A program made the translations under genes and the position numbers. From NCBI GenBank assembly GCA_037893225.1, contig JAZGUH010000544.1, positions 186,001-250,000 of the forward strand: a DNA stretch of 64,000 bases, in the 5' to 3' direction. The notes beneath the pieces were generated by a model. That model was not told where the DNA came from. It was given only the letters and a program-made list of their open reading frames with translations, and ran no database searches. Source of the stretch: Hippasteria phrygiana. Lineage: Eukaryota; Echinodermata; Asteroidea; Valvatida; Goniasteridae. Positions 1 to 10,822 of this stretch are shown piece after piece. Within the stretch, counting starts at the first letter, position 1; every line of letters starts with the position of its first letter.

Positions 1-143
1 CTGTTTGTGCATTTTCAATGAATTGTTGGATTATTGTGCATGTCATGCTTGACTGCACAAACACATTGTAGCGGTTCGCTTGGCTGCCAGAACCGCTGCA
101 ACACCCCGACGTCTCCCGTAAAATACCGTGCTCAAGGGGTTAA
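1..143. mobile_element. TTAA-ended MITE, CCCCTTG-GTACGG family, partial
   Basis: This is the right part of a short element ending CCGTGCTCAAGGGGTTAA. It is cut by the window edge. The same internal text ('ttgttggattattgtg', 'ttcgcttggctgcca') recurs at 47.46-47.59, 54.66-54.87 and 60.15-60.44 kb. The two ends of full copies are inverted repeats of TTAACCCCTTGxGTACGG. TTAA at the ends suggests piggyBac-type targeting. Confidence 0.7.
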
Positions 144-356
144 GCCCCATAGAGTTGACTTCTTGCATGATTTTTTAGGTCAGGCAGGTCTTCAGAATCA
201 TTAAGCATTGCCTGGAATCGACTCGAATGGAGGAGGAATTGCCTATCTCAAAGAGTCCACTCCTCAAAATATTGGAATTGCAATTCCGATTCCAATCTTG
301 GAGTTGATTCAAGTCGATTCCTGCCCAGAGTTGCCCGAGCATATTAAACATACTGG

Positions 357-1165
357 CAGTGTTGTAGTCCAGTACACATCCGAGTATGAAGCACCGAGGA
401 ATACTGAGGTGGTCGAGTAGTTCTTGAGTCTCAATATTTGGGCCATCCAGTACAAGTACAGAAATCTGATACCCAAATATAAGCTTGCAAAGCTGCGTTA
501 CAAGTACATGGATAGCCGAGTACGAGTACTTTTTAGGTTAAGTATATGCTGCTCAAATAAATTAAAGGATCAAACTTATTTATTAATATTTTTTACCCCT
601 CAAATCAACTGGATATGAAACACGACTGGGCAATTGCATCATATCTCACATTCTACGGTGCTTAAACCAAGCATGAATATGAGCTGCAGTGTACAATAAG
701 TAAAATCAATAAGGTATACACACCGGCTTAAATTTCCAAAAAGCAAATGTCTGATCCTTAAATTTTTTGACTAGTGTACTTGAATCTTGCACTTAATAAA
801 ATTCAGAAAAACCAACATTTATAAACATCACTTTTATTAGAATGTGTCTCTCATCCAACAGTTTCCAAAATATGGTGGACATGAAGTGATTGTTGTGTTG
901 CTTCTATGTTTTAAGAACCCGGTCTTCATAATCAAGTACAATTACTTCTATGGTCGAGTGCAATTTCAAGAAATCAAGTCCAGGTACATTTAACATTGGG
1001 TACCAATTGGGTACCAATTGGGTACCAATTGGGTACCAATTGGGTACCAATTGGGTACCATTGGACCTCAAGTACTTTGCTATCCAATTATGAGCAGGAG
1101 TACCATCAAATCAGTAATCGAGTAGTGCTAGAGTATGAGTACCAGGTACGAGTACTACCGCACTG
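357..1165. mobile_element. hAT-like non-autonomous element with GAGTAC subterminal repeats
   Basis: The left end reads CAGTGTTGTAGTCCAGTAC and the right end GTACTACCGCACTG, an imperfect inverted repeat. Between them the motif (C)GAGTAC/GTACAAGTAC is repeated near both ends. The middle holds an 11-bp tandem array at 996-1064. The flanking octamers do not match, so the boundaries are inferred from the family at 10368, 16199, 50616 and 56483. Confidence 0.5.
996..1064. repeat. 11-bp minisatellite TTGGGTACCAA
   Basis: About six near-identical copies of the 11-bp unit lie head to tail. The unit contains a KpnI-like GGTACC palindrome. The array sits inside the GAGTAC-rich element. Confidence 0.95.
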
Positions 1166-1287
1166 GAGGTTTGACACATCCGAACATTTTCCAAAACAAG
1201 TGAGTTTTTCTCACCTCGAAGTTGCCAGAATTCAGAAAGACGTGTATTTAAATACGATTTGAAGCTTTGCATGGTGGGTACGATACG

Positions 1288-1897
1288 AGAAAGACTGAGA
1301 TTGCGGGTAACACCATGTGAAATAAATCTCTTCTAGGAAGATGTGTTGTTCTGAAAAGAAGGCGGGAATGTGAGGACGGACAGAGCACACTGTCCGAAAC
1401 GTTGAGTTACACACTCATCCCGGTTCTTTTCAGAACCACACATCTTCCTAGAAGAGATTAATTTCACATGGTGTTAGGCCGAGAAAAAAACAAAACATGT
1501 TTCACGTCCGGGTTTTAAAGAAAAGAGGAAGAGGGGCTTTGTATTTTTGTTTTTTCTATTTTCAAGATGGCCGTCATTTAAAAATAATTCTGGCAACCGT
1601 TGGTGTTTCCCTGTTCAAAGACGAACTAAAAATGAAAGAGACATGTTGGACAAGAGAACTGAACTTATTTAAATTGTTTTTTAGTATGTTTGTAGCACCA
1701 TAGCAGCAACAAAAAAAGAATTCCGACTCGTAAGATTTTATTTTCCGATTGACTGGTTCACATTTTTGTTTTTGTATACATAATTTGTCTGTGGTAAAAT
1801 TTTTTTAAAATCCAGGTGGCCTCCAAAAAGGAAGCGGGCGGGGACGCGCAACATGTTTTTTTTTTTATTTCGCCTTACCCGCAATCTCAATATTTCT
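1288..1897. repeat. Long palindrome with Penelope-like tail sequence, interrupted by an insertion
   Basis: The left arm starts near 1297 (GAGATTGCGGGTAACACCAT) and continues to about 1361. The right arm runs from about 1424 to 1473 and resumes after an inserted element, as CCCGCAATCTC at 1878-1888. With the insert removed the arms pair over roughly 65 bases around a loop of about 60 bases. The loop and right arm (1371-1437) share a stem, GAAAC and GGTTCTTTTCAGAACC with the Penelope-like tail on the minus strand near 40050-40114. Confidence 0.8.
1477..1874. mobile_element. PIF/Harbinger-like MITE with TTA duplication
   Basis: The ends are GGCCGAGAAAAAAAC and TTTTTTATTTCGCC, inverted relative to each other, flanked by TTA at 1474-1476 and 1875-1877. 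The other arm of the host palindrome shows the uninterrupted text with a single TAA, which confirms a 3-bp target duplication. A second copy lies at 61190-61526. The internal part contains 'caagatggccgtcat', shared in degraded form with that copy. A 3-bp TWA duplication and GG..CC ends are typical of PIF/Harbinger. No transposase is present. Confidence 0.8.
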
Positions 1898-2175
1898 CAC
1901 ATGTGTATTTAGTCATATCCTGCATAATGAGTCTGAAAGATAGTTTGTTCACCATTCACCTTTGTTTCATTACTGCAGAGGAATATGCAAAACTATTGGC
2001 AGCCATTATACAAAATTGGTTCTCATAGCTTTAAAATATCATACCATTATTAAGAACACTGATAAGTGAGGGGACACTACCAAAAGCAAATGAACCTCTT
2101 GAGAATCTAGAGAATTTGTTGCCAGCCATAGTTGCAAATTATGCAAACCGTGTATATTTCGGATTGGTTCCACAG

Positions 2176-2310
2176 TACATGTCCAGTCTGTATGGCTGGG
2201 CTGACCAGTGCCAAGATGACGAGGAGATACCCACTGAGATACCAGAGTTAGAGACCAAACTCCACCATCACCAGAAACTCTTTGAGACCATCAGCCAGTG
2301 CTACACTGAC
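2176..2310 (+). CDS. Trio: TRIO/Kalirin-like RhoGEF, spectrin-repeat exon (first in window)
   Basis: This internal exon encodes 45 residues, from YMSSLYGWADQC to FETISQCYTD. It is preceded by a pyrimidine-rich acceptor ending in CACAG and followed by the donor GTAAGTATC. Its length is a multiple of three, and reading starts on the first base, so both flanking introns are phase 0. The amphipathic heptad-like pattern (W, L, L at spaced positions, 'LETKLHHHQKLFE') fits a spectrin helix. Assignment to Trio/Kalirin rests mainly on the next three exons, which it joins in frame. In the family this region lies after the Sec14/CRAL-TRIO domain and forms the elongated spectrin-repeat rod that positions the DH-PH exchange modules. 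No upstream exon is recognisable before it in the window. Confidence 0.85.
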
Positions 2311-2539
2311 GTAAGTATCAGCGATCAGGAGCGATCATATACCCAGGAGCTGATTTCACAAAGTGATTCGATGCGTCGTAAATCAAGTTAACATGTGTAA
2401 CACATTGAAACTTGCAACGTGTCATCTGAACCAATTTACAAGTATCTTGACAACAGTGTGAAATGCAAGTCTTAAGTTCAGAGATGCCATTGGATCGTTA
2501 AAGTGTCTTTTACAAAACCTAATAATTATTTGGTATGGC

Positions 2540-2894
2540 CAGTGTTCTAGCCAGGCATTAAATAGTGCTAGCACCCACTACACTTGAATCCTGCCCCTAC
2601 GCTACCATTACACTATAAATTGAAGAGCAAGAGTATATTCTAAACAATTTCAAATGAACTAAGTTTTGCCAATGTAATCTTTAAAAAAAATCCACTCAAA
2701 CCAGTCAAGGGAAAGTGGCCAGGAATTGCCTCAGATTGCAACACGGAGCATCTAGAATCAAAACATTTCAGGCCCCTTAAGCAGACACCGGACCCTCAGA
2801 CCCCACGCTGTAAGGGCTTCACGCTCTGCACTCGCATTGTCCATCCTTGAGCAAAATGCCCCTACGCTTCAATTTCACCCTGGCAGGAACACTG
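2540..2894. mobile_element. hAT-like element in intron 1 (CAGTGTTC ends)
   Basis: The left end CAGTGTTCTAGCCAGG and the right end CCTGGCAGGAACACTG are inverted with one or two differences. The flanking octamers GGTATGGC and GTTATGAC agree at six of eight positions, consistent with an old 8-bp duplication. 'gcccctacgct' occurs twice in direct orientation inside. Confidence 0.6.
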
Positions 2895-3235
2895 GTTATG
2901 ACAAGTACAGAAATAAGACTACAATTAGGCAATAATGCATTAATGAAACATGCAATTTCTGATCAGGTACTTGTTTGTCGATTTCCTAAATGTGCCGATA
3001 GAAACACATGTTATCAACCGCCATTTTGTATCAATTGTGGTTTTTGTAGCCATTTTTTTGGACAGAACATACAGATTATATATAGTCAATTATAATGTGC
3101 TAAAATACACTTGTGATACATCACGCTTGCGATGAGTTTTGTGAAATGAATTGTTCAATGCATCATTGCTGGGATGCGTTATAGGACGAAGATGCATCCT
3201 AGCCATTGGACACATCGTATAAGTTGCAATGCATT

Positions 3236-3290
3236 CTGTGAACTCGGTTATTCAGAGGTCGCAGGTTCAGTCCCTGCTGTTGTCAATTGC
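3236..3290 (+). repeat. tRNA-like SINE fragment
   Basis: It contains 'gaggtcgcaggttcagtccctg', which resembles the variable loop, T arm and box B of a tRNA. It matches the 3' half of the tRNA-like repeats at 34.0 and 48.3 kb. No 5' half is visible. Confidence 0.5.
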
Positions 3291-3390
3291 CTTTGTTTAA
3301 CTCTAAAATTGATTGAATTTTGAAGTGTTTATTTAACGAAAAAAGTAAAGAATAGTTGTTAATGCAGCCGATAACTCCTATTTCCTGCAG

Positions 3391-3621
3391 CTGTGTGCCG
3401 ACGGCAAGTCACTGCTGGATGCCCTTCAGCAACCGCTCAGTCCCGAGAGCGAGAACTCTGTCACGGCTCAGACAGACTACTCGGCTTCGGCCAGCCACGT
3501 CCTGGATCTGATCCACACGGTGCTGCACCACCACCGGCAGCTAGATGAGCTGTGGCAGGCCAAGAAGATGGCACTGTGCCAGCGGATCCAGCTCTGCGTC
3601 TTCCAGCAGGATGCTGCACAG
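3391..3621 (+). CDS. Trio: TRIO/Kalirin-like RhoGEF, spectrin-repeat exon (second in window)
   Basis: This exon encodes 77 residues, beginning LCADGKSLLDALQQPLSPES and ending LCVFQQDAAQ. The segments 'GKSLLD.LQ.PLSP', 'VLHHHRQLDELW' and 'QRIQLCVFQQD' are diagnostic of TRIO and Kalirin as I know them. The acceptor is TTTCCTGCAG and the donor is GTGAGTCTC. Both introns are phase 0. The family protein is a multidomain guanine-nucleotide exchange factor for Rac/RhoG/Rho that acts in axon guidance and actin remodelling. This exon only supplies part of the spectrin rod, so no catalytic residue is expected here. A single Trio gene is usual in invertebrates, so whether to call it TRIO or KALRN is not meaningful without the rest of the gene. 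Confidence 0.95.
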
Positions 3622-3659
3622 GTGAGTCTCGAGCGGAGTGCATCCTGAGCTCCACATTA

Positions 3660-3790
3660 AGGCCGATTTACACATACGCGACATAGTCGCGCGACAATTT
3701 TTTTAATTCATGCAAATCAATAGGTGCGTTTTCATTTACGCGACAGAGTCGTGTGACGAGACACAAGGTCGCGTATTTGTAAATTGGCCT
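3660..3790. mobile_element. Short PIF/Harbinger-like MITE in intron 2
   Basis: The ends AGGCCGATTTACACATACGC and GCGTATTTGTAAATTGGCCT are inverted. TTA flanks both sides (3657-3659 and 3791-3793). The interior carries several GCGACA/TCGCG words in inverted arrangement. Confidence 0.7.
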
Positions 3791-4295
3791 TTAGAGCACC
3801 TTAAGTGACAACTTGGAATTATAACTTAGTGTTGTACTCGAGTCTACTAGTTTGAGGCCTGGTTTGAGCCACTTGAAATGAGTCCAAACTCGGCTCTATT
3901 TCATAGGGTTGCATGGCATAACATTTTCTGCTAACGGAACCTTCCATCCATTTCATAGGGACAGTAAGGATATTAGAAACAGCTTGCCCTGCCAATGTCC
4001 GGCAGTTTTGGCAACTGCCAGAATATCGTGGCAGCACGGTACGGTACATTCACCCACCACAGCCAGCCACATGCTGCCAATTGCATGTAACATCGAACAC
4101 TTTGTCAGAGCCACGTGCCAGTCGGTATTGTCCGGTATTGAAAATAAAACATCACTACACGGTAATACCGAAATGCCGTCCAAGCCGAATTAACAGAAAG
4201 GTGTCCTACATGTATGCAAGTCATAAAAATCCCATTGTATGGTTCCTTTAATTAACCGTTACTCCCTACGTGGTGTGAAAAAATTGTCTTGAAAA

Positions 4296-4510
4296 AAGCC
4301 AGTTTGGTATTTCAACTGCGCATGTGTACAGTGACATTTTATCCCGAATGACCCGCGTGACCTAACGCGTGCGTGTGAACGCAAAAGGTGGTCGCACAAT
4401 GCGCACGTGTTAAATTAAATCAGAATGGGCGTTCGCGTAACATCGGGTGACATTACGTCAGCAATTTTATCCCAAATAACCTTTGACCTTCGAGATACCG
4501 AACTGGCTTA
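4296..4510. mobile_element. MITE, AAGCCAGTT-GGTAT family, copy 1 (intron 2)
   Basis: Inverted ends AGCCAGTTTGGTAT and ATACCGAACTGGCT enclose about 200 bp. The interior ('ggtggtcgcacaatgcgcac', 'acgtcagcaattttatccc') is clearly homologous to the copy at 11967-12193. It sits 125 bp upstream of the third exon. The superfamily is uncertain. Confidence 0.8.
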
Positions 4511-4634
4511 TTGGAGAATTCACACCCCAAAAAAGGAAACAAAAGCAGTGATGGTATAAATAGAATCAGAACCAGTCCCTCTGACCCATGAAGAAAGCAT
4601 GCTTACAAGTTTCTTTTTAATAATTCTATCTTAG

Positions 4635-4757
4635 GTGCTATATTGGTTGGAAAATTACGGTGAGGAGTTCTTGGCGAAGCACACAGGTGTCGGCAAGACC
4701 TTGCACAAGGCTCGGGCCCTGCAGAAGAAGCATGAAGAATTTGAAGCCATCGCACAG
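4635..4757 (+). CDS. Trio: TRIO/Kalirin-like RhoGEF, spectrin-repeat exon (third in window)
   Basis: This exon encodes 41 residues: VLYWLENYGEEFLAKHTGVG, then KTLHKARALQKKHEEFEAIAQ. 'WLENYGEEFL.KHTGVGK.LH.ARALQK.HE.FE' is a very conserved Trio/Kalirin spectrin-repeat stretch containing the repeat's typical tryptophan. The acceptor is CTATCTTAG and the donor is GTAAGCC, both at phase 0. The following intron runs for about 57.7 kb before the next exon. The protein sequence continues directly from AIAQ to NTFTNAD of the next exon, as in known family members, so no coding exon is missing between them. Confidence 0.95.
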
Positions 4758-5269
4758 GTAAGCCAGTCATCACTTTGCACTATCCATCATTGCCATCAAT
4801 CAAAGTTTTATCGTGTTTTCTACAGCCGTCAACTGTTTTGAATGAAGGTGTTTGTAGCCGAGTTTTAAATGAGTTGATGGAGGGTGAGTTTTGGATATGC
4901 AGAGAGAAGGTCTGTTCCAGAGTGCTCGTGCTGTCATAGCAATCGCCCGTTTACCATAATGGATGCTGGCACTAGTGTTGGGTGGTTTTAGGTATTAGCG
5001 TATATTCGCATTGTTTTTCAGGACCAACTTAAAGCAATTGAATCTTTTGGAGTACCAAAATACCAGTGTTTCATTTCAATACCTTTGTGTTTCAATTGTG
5101 CGTCAATGAAATTTTAAAGACCTTGGCAACATGTTAATATGCAGATTACTTGGTCGGTCAGCTGTTCAGATGGCCACGAAGCCCAAGGAACTTTGGGTCT
5201 TAAGACTCTTGAATATGGACAATGGCCATAGCCCCTGAGACGTAAAAATATGTGCTTAGTCTATGGGAG

Positions 5270-5560
5270 TTTTTAAAGTAAAGGAACAAGAGGAAACACA
5301 AAGCATTATTGTCCTCAGTAGTTTAGGAAAACACGACTGTGTGCACACAGTCGTATATATCTCCGAGGACAAGAGGAGAAAGGAAATACAAAGAAACCTT
5401 TCAGTCCTCGCACGTCAAGTCTTTTGTTGAAATCGGTCCTCGCACGTAGAAGTACGTGCTTAGCCTATGGGGTTGGGTTATATTAAAGGAACAATAGGAA
5501 ACACAAAGCATTGTCCTCGCACGTATTGGGAAAGTACGACGGTGTGTACATGCATGGTTA
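5270..5560. repeat. Interspersed repeat with internal duplication (AGGAAACACAAAGCATT)
   Basis: The text 'aggaaacacaaagcatt' plus 'gtcctc' occurs twice here, with 'acgtgcttag.ctatgggg' preceding both copies. A single diverged copy is at 9507-9690. The element class is not recognisable. Confidence 0.7.
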
Positions 5561-7230
5561 GTCAAATTGAGTTAACTGCAAGACTCAACTTGATGCATGT
5601 ACGGACATGAAAATTGACGTCTGTGCATGTGCATACCGGCCTTGTACACATTACGATCAGATTCAAATCAGGTGCTTTCCCGCAAAAAATTCCCCAGTGT
5701 AGGTTTCACATGGGAATGAGTTAATTTAGACTATCATGATATTCACGTTATGTATCAGTGTCAAATCAGCTGGTGTCCGCACAATTTCCTGTGTATAAGT
5801 TTAACGTGGGAACCAGTAATGTAGGCCAACTTTGGTTTTGCATTGAAATACACGTTGAAGCATTGCTTTATCAAGTAACATGCTGTATACTTTCAACATG
5901 TGATTTATTCTGCCTGTTTCTAATCTGAATGCGGAAAAGTCAACCCCAAGTTTCAAATTTGAATGCGATAGGGGTATAAGCAGAACGAACGACGACAATC
6001 ATTTTGTAGAGAGTGGGAGTGAGAATTCAGGATGTTCTGCGAGGATGAAAAAGGATGATGCTGGCCAGTTAAAAAAACTTGTTATCGAGAGTGCATACTC
6101 CTGGCTGGTATTACTGATAGAGGGCAGTGCAGAGCACCGGACAAGTGAGTGGGCATGCAGGCCGTGGATAAAGTGCTGGCATGTGGGGATTTTGGGGGCA
6201 GTACAGCCAAGTATCTTACAGGGAGTATGAATGAAAAGCCCCATCTATTCATTACACTTCCCATTCAAGAACAATATAGTTCACCAAACTCTCTTCAGCG
6301 CGAAACCCACACCAGCCACAGCTGAATGATGAATAGAGCAGTACGTGCTGGAATGTACATGTACAATACATGTAAACAGGCCCATCTGCTGCATGGGCCT
6401 ACATACGTAGTGCAGGATTGCGGCTATAGACGTCAACCGGCCCAGTAGCCTCGCCTCACGCCGTGGCTATAGCCGTTATCCGGGCTCAAATGGGTTAAGG
6501 ACAAACCCTGCATATGTGTGGAAATTTCAGCTTTTGTACACAGATCAGTTCACAGTACTGAAAAGCATTCAGCTCTACACCGGAAATCATCCATCAAAGG
6601 GCGCTACTGGAAGGATTCCCATACAGTTGAGTACAACTTTGTGTCTGGCCTGTTACATCCCTAATGGTGTTTGCGGGAATCGACAGAACCTGGACTCCTC
6701 TATGCATGAATATAATGGCAGAAGGAAACCTGTCAGTGAGTGACCCGATTGGGAAACCACTGGATGAGTCTGTAATAAAAAGTCTAGTAGACATCTATCA
6801 AGTGGAATCTTTCTATCAGCCACGTTGTAGCTAAACCAGCTGGCTGGTGATTTTTCTGTCAAAAAAAATCTCTTGCGTTTTACAATTGAATGTCACACTT
6901 TATATTATTGTAATGTGGTTTCTTAAATGTCAATCACTGGAACAAATTGTCAAATGTTTGCCGAATCGGGCCCAAATAGTAAAATAAGTGAATAACACCC
7001 TTGCGCAAAATGTCCCTTGTTAATATTTGATTAGCATCAGTGCTGTAAAATGATTTCAGTTTTAGTGTTTCTTGTACATCTAGCCCAATAACCATAGGGG
7101 GATAGTTGTATGAAATTTGTATTCCAGTCCCATTTCTTGTAAAGTGGTTTTTAGCAGAGTTGTAGTCACGTCAATCACAAGTTAAATCACTCTTCAAATC
7201 AAAATCAGTTCACAAGCTGCAGAATATGAA
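5561..7230. other. Intron stretch without a recognised gene
   Basis: I see no exon or RNA gene here. The part at about 6430-6497 ('ctatagccgttatccgggctcaaatgggttaa') resembles the end of a repeat also visible near 19830-19860. Confidence 0.5.
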
Positions 7231-7266
7231 CGGCAAAGGAATGCTTTTGTCACAGTTTGTTTGAAT

Positions 7267-7660
7267 TAGGGCAGTGCATCCGAACCGGGTACCCGAGTAC
7301 CTGGCCGCTAATGTCAGGAACCGGTTCCAGATTATGGAATCGAGTACCCGTAACCGAATTAACATATTACTAAGTAATTTCTCAGACAATGGAAAAGAAA
7401 GTTTTGAATGTCATCTGAAGGGAATTTTCAGAATAAAAACCAGGGTACATGGAAAAACAAAACAGATTAATGTTTATGACGCTTGCGAAATTGCTAGTTA
7501 CACAATAAAGCTTTAGAGCTCACTTTACACACTTGCATCTTGCTGCATTGATGCACTGACGTTCAGACCTTTACGAACAATGTGAACCGCAATTTCCAAG
7601 ATTAAATTTTTGGGATTGGCTTTCTTTATTAGATACCCGGGTACCTGTGTTTTGCAGTGA
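7267..7660. mobile_element. TAGGGGTGTGCAT-type hAT-like element, degraded copy
   Basis: The left end 'tagggcagtgcatccgaacc' is followed by 'gggtacccgagtacc' and 'aaccggttccagattatgga'. These match, inverted, the right end of the better copy at 46775-47393. The right part ('ggctttctttatta..cccgggtacc') matches that copy's left end. The extreme right terminus is not clear. Confidence 0.65.
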
Positions 7661-8690
7661 ACAAAACCCGACACATTTTCAAATTTATTGGGTCTTGTGC
7701 TGCACTCATTGTGGTCAATGTGCATTGCTGACCTCGCTTGCTAATTGTTTTGAACTCTCTAGCTTTGTGATTTACAGCACGTTTCGCATAAAGGTCACTC
7801 CCGAGTCCCGAGTCAATTATCTGTTAACACTGGCGGCACAGTGTGCCAATGCTGCCTGTAAATGCTGTGAGCAGCTGGAGCTTTTCAGGGACACTGTTGT
7901 TTGAAGTTTAGAAACTTAGATAGCGCCTTTAATTGCCAGAGGGTACCTACACATGTAGGAACTGTCCAGTCAAGGATGGTGACCGCCCTTGATCAACCTG
8001 TCCCTCTGGCCTCCACCTGCTGGACTTAATTGTTATACTTTACTTCTTGATCTAATATCCTCATTGTCAGTGGACAAGAAATCGTTTAAGATCTCGCATA
8101 CAGCCTGCCTCAAAACAAGAGAGGGCCTCCTTTTAATTAGAACACTAAATCACAATGAACTTTTACACTTGAATTGTTCATGTCATTACTCCATGACAGA
8201 ATAGATTATACTTTTATGTAGTGTACTCCTGATCATCTTTGCCCGTGGTCGTATTTTTGTGACCCAGCTATATCATGCACCTAAATTACAGAACAGTGGA
8301 TCTTCTATGTATTTGTGCATAACGCCAGTCTGAAGGTTTGTAAAAAAAATGATTTTTTAAATTGTTTTATTATTATTATTATTTTTTTGGATACTTAATG
8401 ATCTTGTTTTAAATTCGAATTTATTAAATTGCTGTACTGAAAGAAATCATTAGTACAGATTTTTTGGTGCAGATTTGATGGATAAAAGCCAAATTTCGAC
8501 AATACATAAAAGATACATACACCGAGAAGTGGTTTTCCACATGCACTGACAAGCTAATTAATACAACCATTTCTGTTCATCTTTGTAACAATAACTGTTC
8601 ATCTTTAATGCTTCTATTCTTGAAGCTAAGATCTGTAAATCCATTCAAACAACACGCTGTGTATGAAACAAAAACATTGGAGTGGAACAA
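7661..8690. other. Intron stretch without a recognised gene
   Basis: No coding exon, RNA gene or repeat with defined ends was found. AT-rich runs occur near 8340-8390. Confidence 0.5.
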
Positions 8691-8696
8691 GATACA

Positions 8697-9392
8697 TACA
8701 GTACATTGCAATTGAAAGTTAAACCTGAAAATGGGAATTTCTCTTCTAACTTTTTCTCCTCCCAGGGAATTCATTTTCATTTTTTAAAATGTGAATTTTT
8801 TTCCCCAAAGTGGGTAAACATTGTCGCGCCTTTTCACACTAGTGAGAAACATTTTCACACTTTTTCACAAATGTGGGAAAACATTTTCAGAGCTTTTCAC
8901 ACAAGTGGGAAGACATTTTCGCACCTTTTCACACAAGTGGGAAAACATTTTCGCACCTTTTCACAAAAGTGGGAAAAATTTGTCGCACCTTTTCACACAA
9001 GTGGGAAAAAATGTTCGCAATTTTTTCACAAAAGTGGGAAAACATTTTCGCACCTTTTCACACAAGTGGGAAAACATTTTCGCACTTTTTCACAAAAGTG
9101 GGAAAACATTTTCGCACCTTTTCACACAAGTGGGAAAACATTTTCGCAATTTTTTCACAAAAGTGGGAAAACATTTTCGCAATTTTTTCACAAAAGTGGG
9201 AAAACATTTTCGCACCTTTTCACAAAAGTGGGAAAACATTTTCACGCCTTTTCACAAAAGTGGAAAAATAATTTCCCACTTGAATTCACAGGTGGGAAAA
9301 GTTGTGTGAGAAATGTGAATGTGAATGGGAATTCTTTTCACAAAATTGCCATTCCCATTCACAGTGTTCACATTCAATGGCAATGTACTGTA
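8697..9392. mobile_element. Inverted-end element carrying a ~30-bp tandem array
   Basis: TACAGTACATTGCAATTGAA at the left and CAATGGCAATGTACTGTA at the right are inverted, and each has TA at its edge. The interior is dominated by the GTGGGAAAACATTTTCGC array, with partly inverted GTGGGAAA / TTCCCAC sections near 9280-9360. No transposase was seen. Confidence 0.55.
8817..9300. repeat. Tandem array, ~30-bp unit CACAAGTGGGAAAACATTTTCGC
   Basis: About 15 slightly diverged units alternate CACAAG and CAAAAG, and CACCTTTT and CAATTTTTT. The unit lacks stop codons in all three forward frames, so overlapping open frames of up to 244 codons arise. They are low-complexity and have no splice or start context, so I treat them as artefacts. 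Confidence 0.9.
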
Positions 9393-9506
9393 TTCCTGCC
9401 AAGTTCACAAACGTAATATACATACAACTGTATGTAAATAATCATTTGGCAGTCTGCATACATGTATACATACGTGATTTTGTAAGGTAGTACATGTACT
9501 GTACAT

Positions 9507-9690
9507 AAATTCAAGGACAAAAGGAGAAGAAAATACAAAGGAATCTTTCTTGTCCTCGGGAGTCGGTCTTTTGTTAAAATCGGTCCTCGGACATAAAAAT
9601 ACGTGCTTAGTCTATGGGGTTGTGCTATATTAAAGGAACAACAGGAAACACAAAGCATTGTCCTCAGTAGTATAGGAAAACACGACTATA
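9507..9690. repeat. Interspersed repeat (second copy of the 5.3 kb family)
   Basis: 'aaaatacgtgcttagtctat' and 'acaggaaacacaaagcattg' match the 5.3-5.55 kb repeat in the same orientation. Confidence 0.7.
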
Positions 9691-10367
9691 TGCCCTGGTG
9701 ATGTTTATGGCTGTAAGTCAAAATGTAATTTTCAAACTTATTGCCAACTTTGATTGAGCCGGTCACGCATTGAGTAAAGTTAATACCCAGCGTTATATTG
9801 TGGAGCATTCATACATGTATGTACATGTCGTTGCTATCCCTGCGGGGATGTTAAGGACGTTCAGGGTTGGCTTTGGTACATGTACATGAATGTAAACTGC
9901 GGTAATTGAATTTTTATGCCAAGTCTAATGGTGTGTACAAGTGTATGTATCCTGCAGCAAGGCAATTCGCTGTTCCTTTTTTTTTTTCCCAAGGATTGAG
10001 CCCGTGGAATGCAGTGTAACCAGGCATGTACGACTAATCCCTTGATTTGATTTGAAGAACTCTTCCGATTTATGCATTTATGGTCAACTAAACAGCTACA
10101 CACATTGAAGCCTCCTTGTGACATTTTCTGTCTCAATTACAAGTGCTGCCCAGAGTTATCCCGGTTTTTTTTGGCCCTGTTGTAATTTGAATGCACTGAA
10201 GGAATATTTTGATGTCGGAGCTGGTAGCCTATGGCCCTCAAGGACCCAGTACCACCTTGTGTATACTGTAGGGATGGCACCATGTATGCAGTACGTGGTG
10301 TGAATGCAATCCTTGTGACTAGCTCCAGATAACATAGTGTATTAGGTGTAGTTTTGACTATTAAAAC

Positions 10368-10822
10368 CAGTGTTGTAGTTCAGTACTTTTTATCCGAGTA
10401 CCAAGTACTATCAAGTACTGAGGTGATCAAGTAATACTCAAGTCTGAGTATTTTGGACCATCGAGTACATGTACGAGTACAAGAATTAGTCCAAAGTACT
10501 CAGATATTCAAGTACAACTTTGCAAAGTCGAGTACGAGAGCTTTAATAGAAGTATTTTACAAATTATATTTTATACTTGAATTATAAAGCAATTTGGTGC
10601 ATCAAAAAAAGGCTCCAAAAGTAACGTTTACAAGGCATCACTTATTATTTGAGCAAAATTTGGTTTCTAAAATTTTGTGGGCACGAAGTAACTGTTCAGT
10701 TCTTAAAAGAATTTAAAGAAAATCAAGTATTAGTAGATCTATTATTGAGTGTAATTGTTTTTTAAATTGAGTCTGAGTACATATTAAATAATTGCTTGAG
10801 TAGTACTCTAGTACCACCACTG
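10368..10822. mobile_element. hAT-like element with GAGTAC/AAGTAC subterminal repeats
   Basis: The left end is CAGTGTTGTAGTTCAGTAC. The right end, GTACCACCACTG, is an imperfect inverted match. GAGTAC or its complement is dispersed near both ends, with an AT-rich centre. It is homologous in layout to 357-1165. The flanking octamers do not match. Confidence 0.5.

Noticed and set aside
1971..2175. A further Trio exon upstream of 2176 (AG at 1978-1979 followed by open sequence)
   Set aside because: The open stretch has no spectrin-like or Trio-like residues and the in-frame text ends quickly; the frame before 2176 is intronic.
3461..3655. Minus-strand 64-codon frame
   Set aside because: It is the antisense shadow of the second Trio exon.
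8682..9416. Overlapping forward open frames of 244, 162 and 132 codons
   Set aside because: All arise from a stop-free tandem repeat; the translation is low-complexity with no splice or start context.
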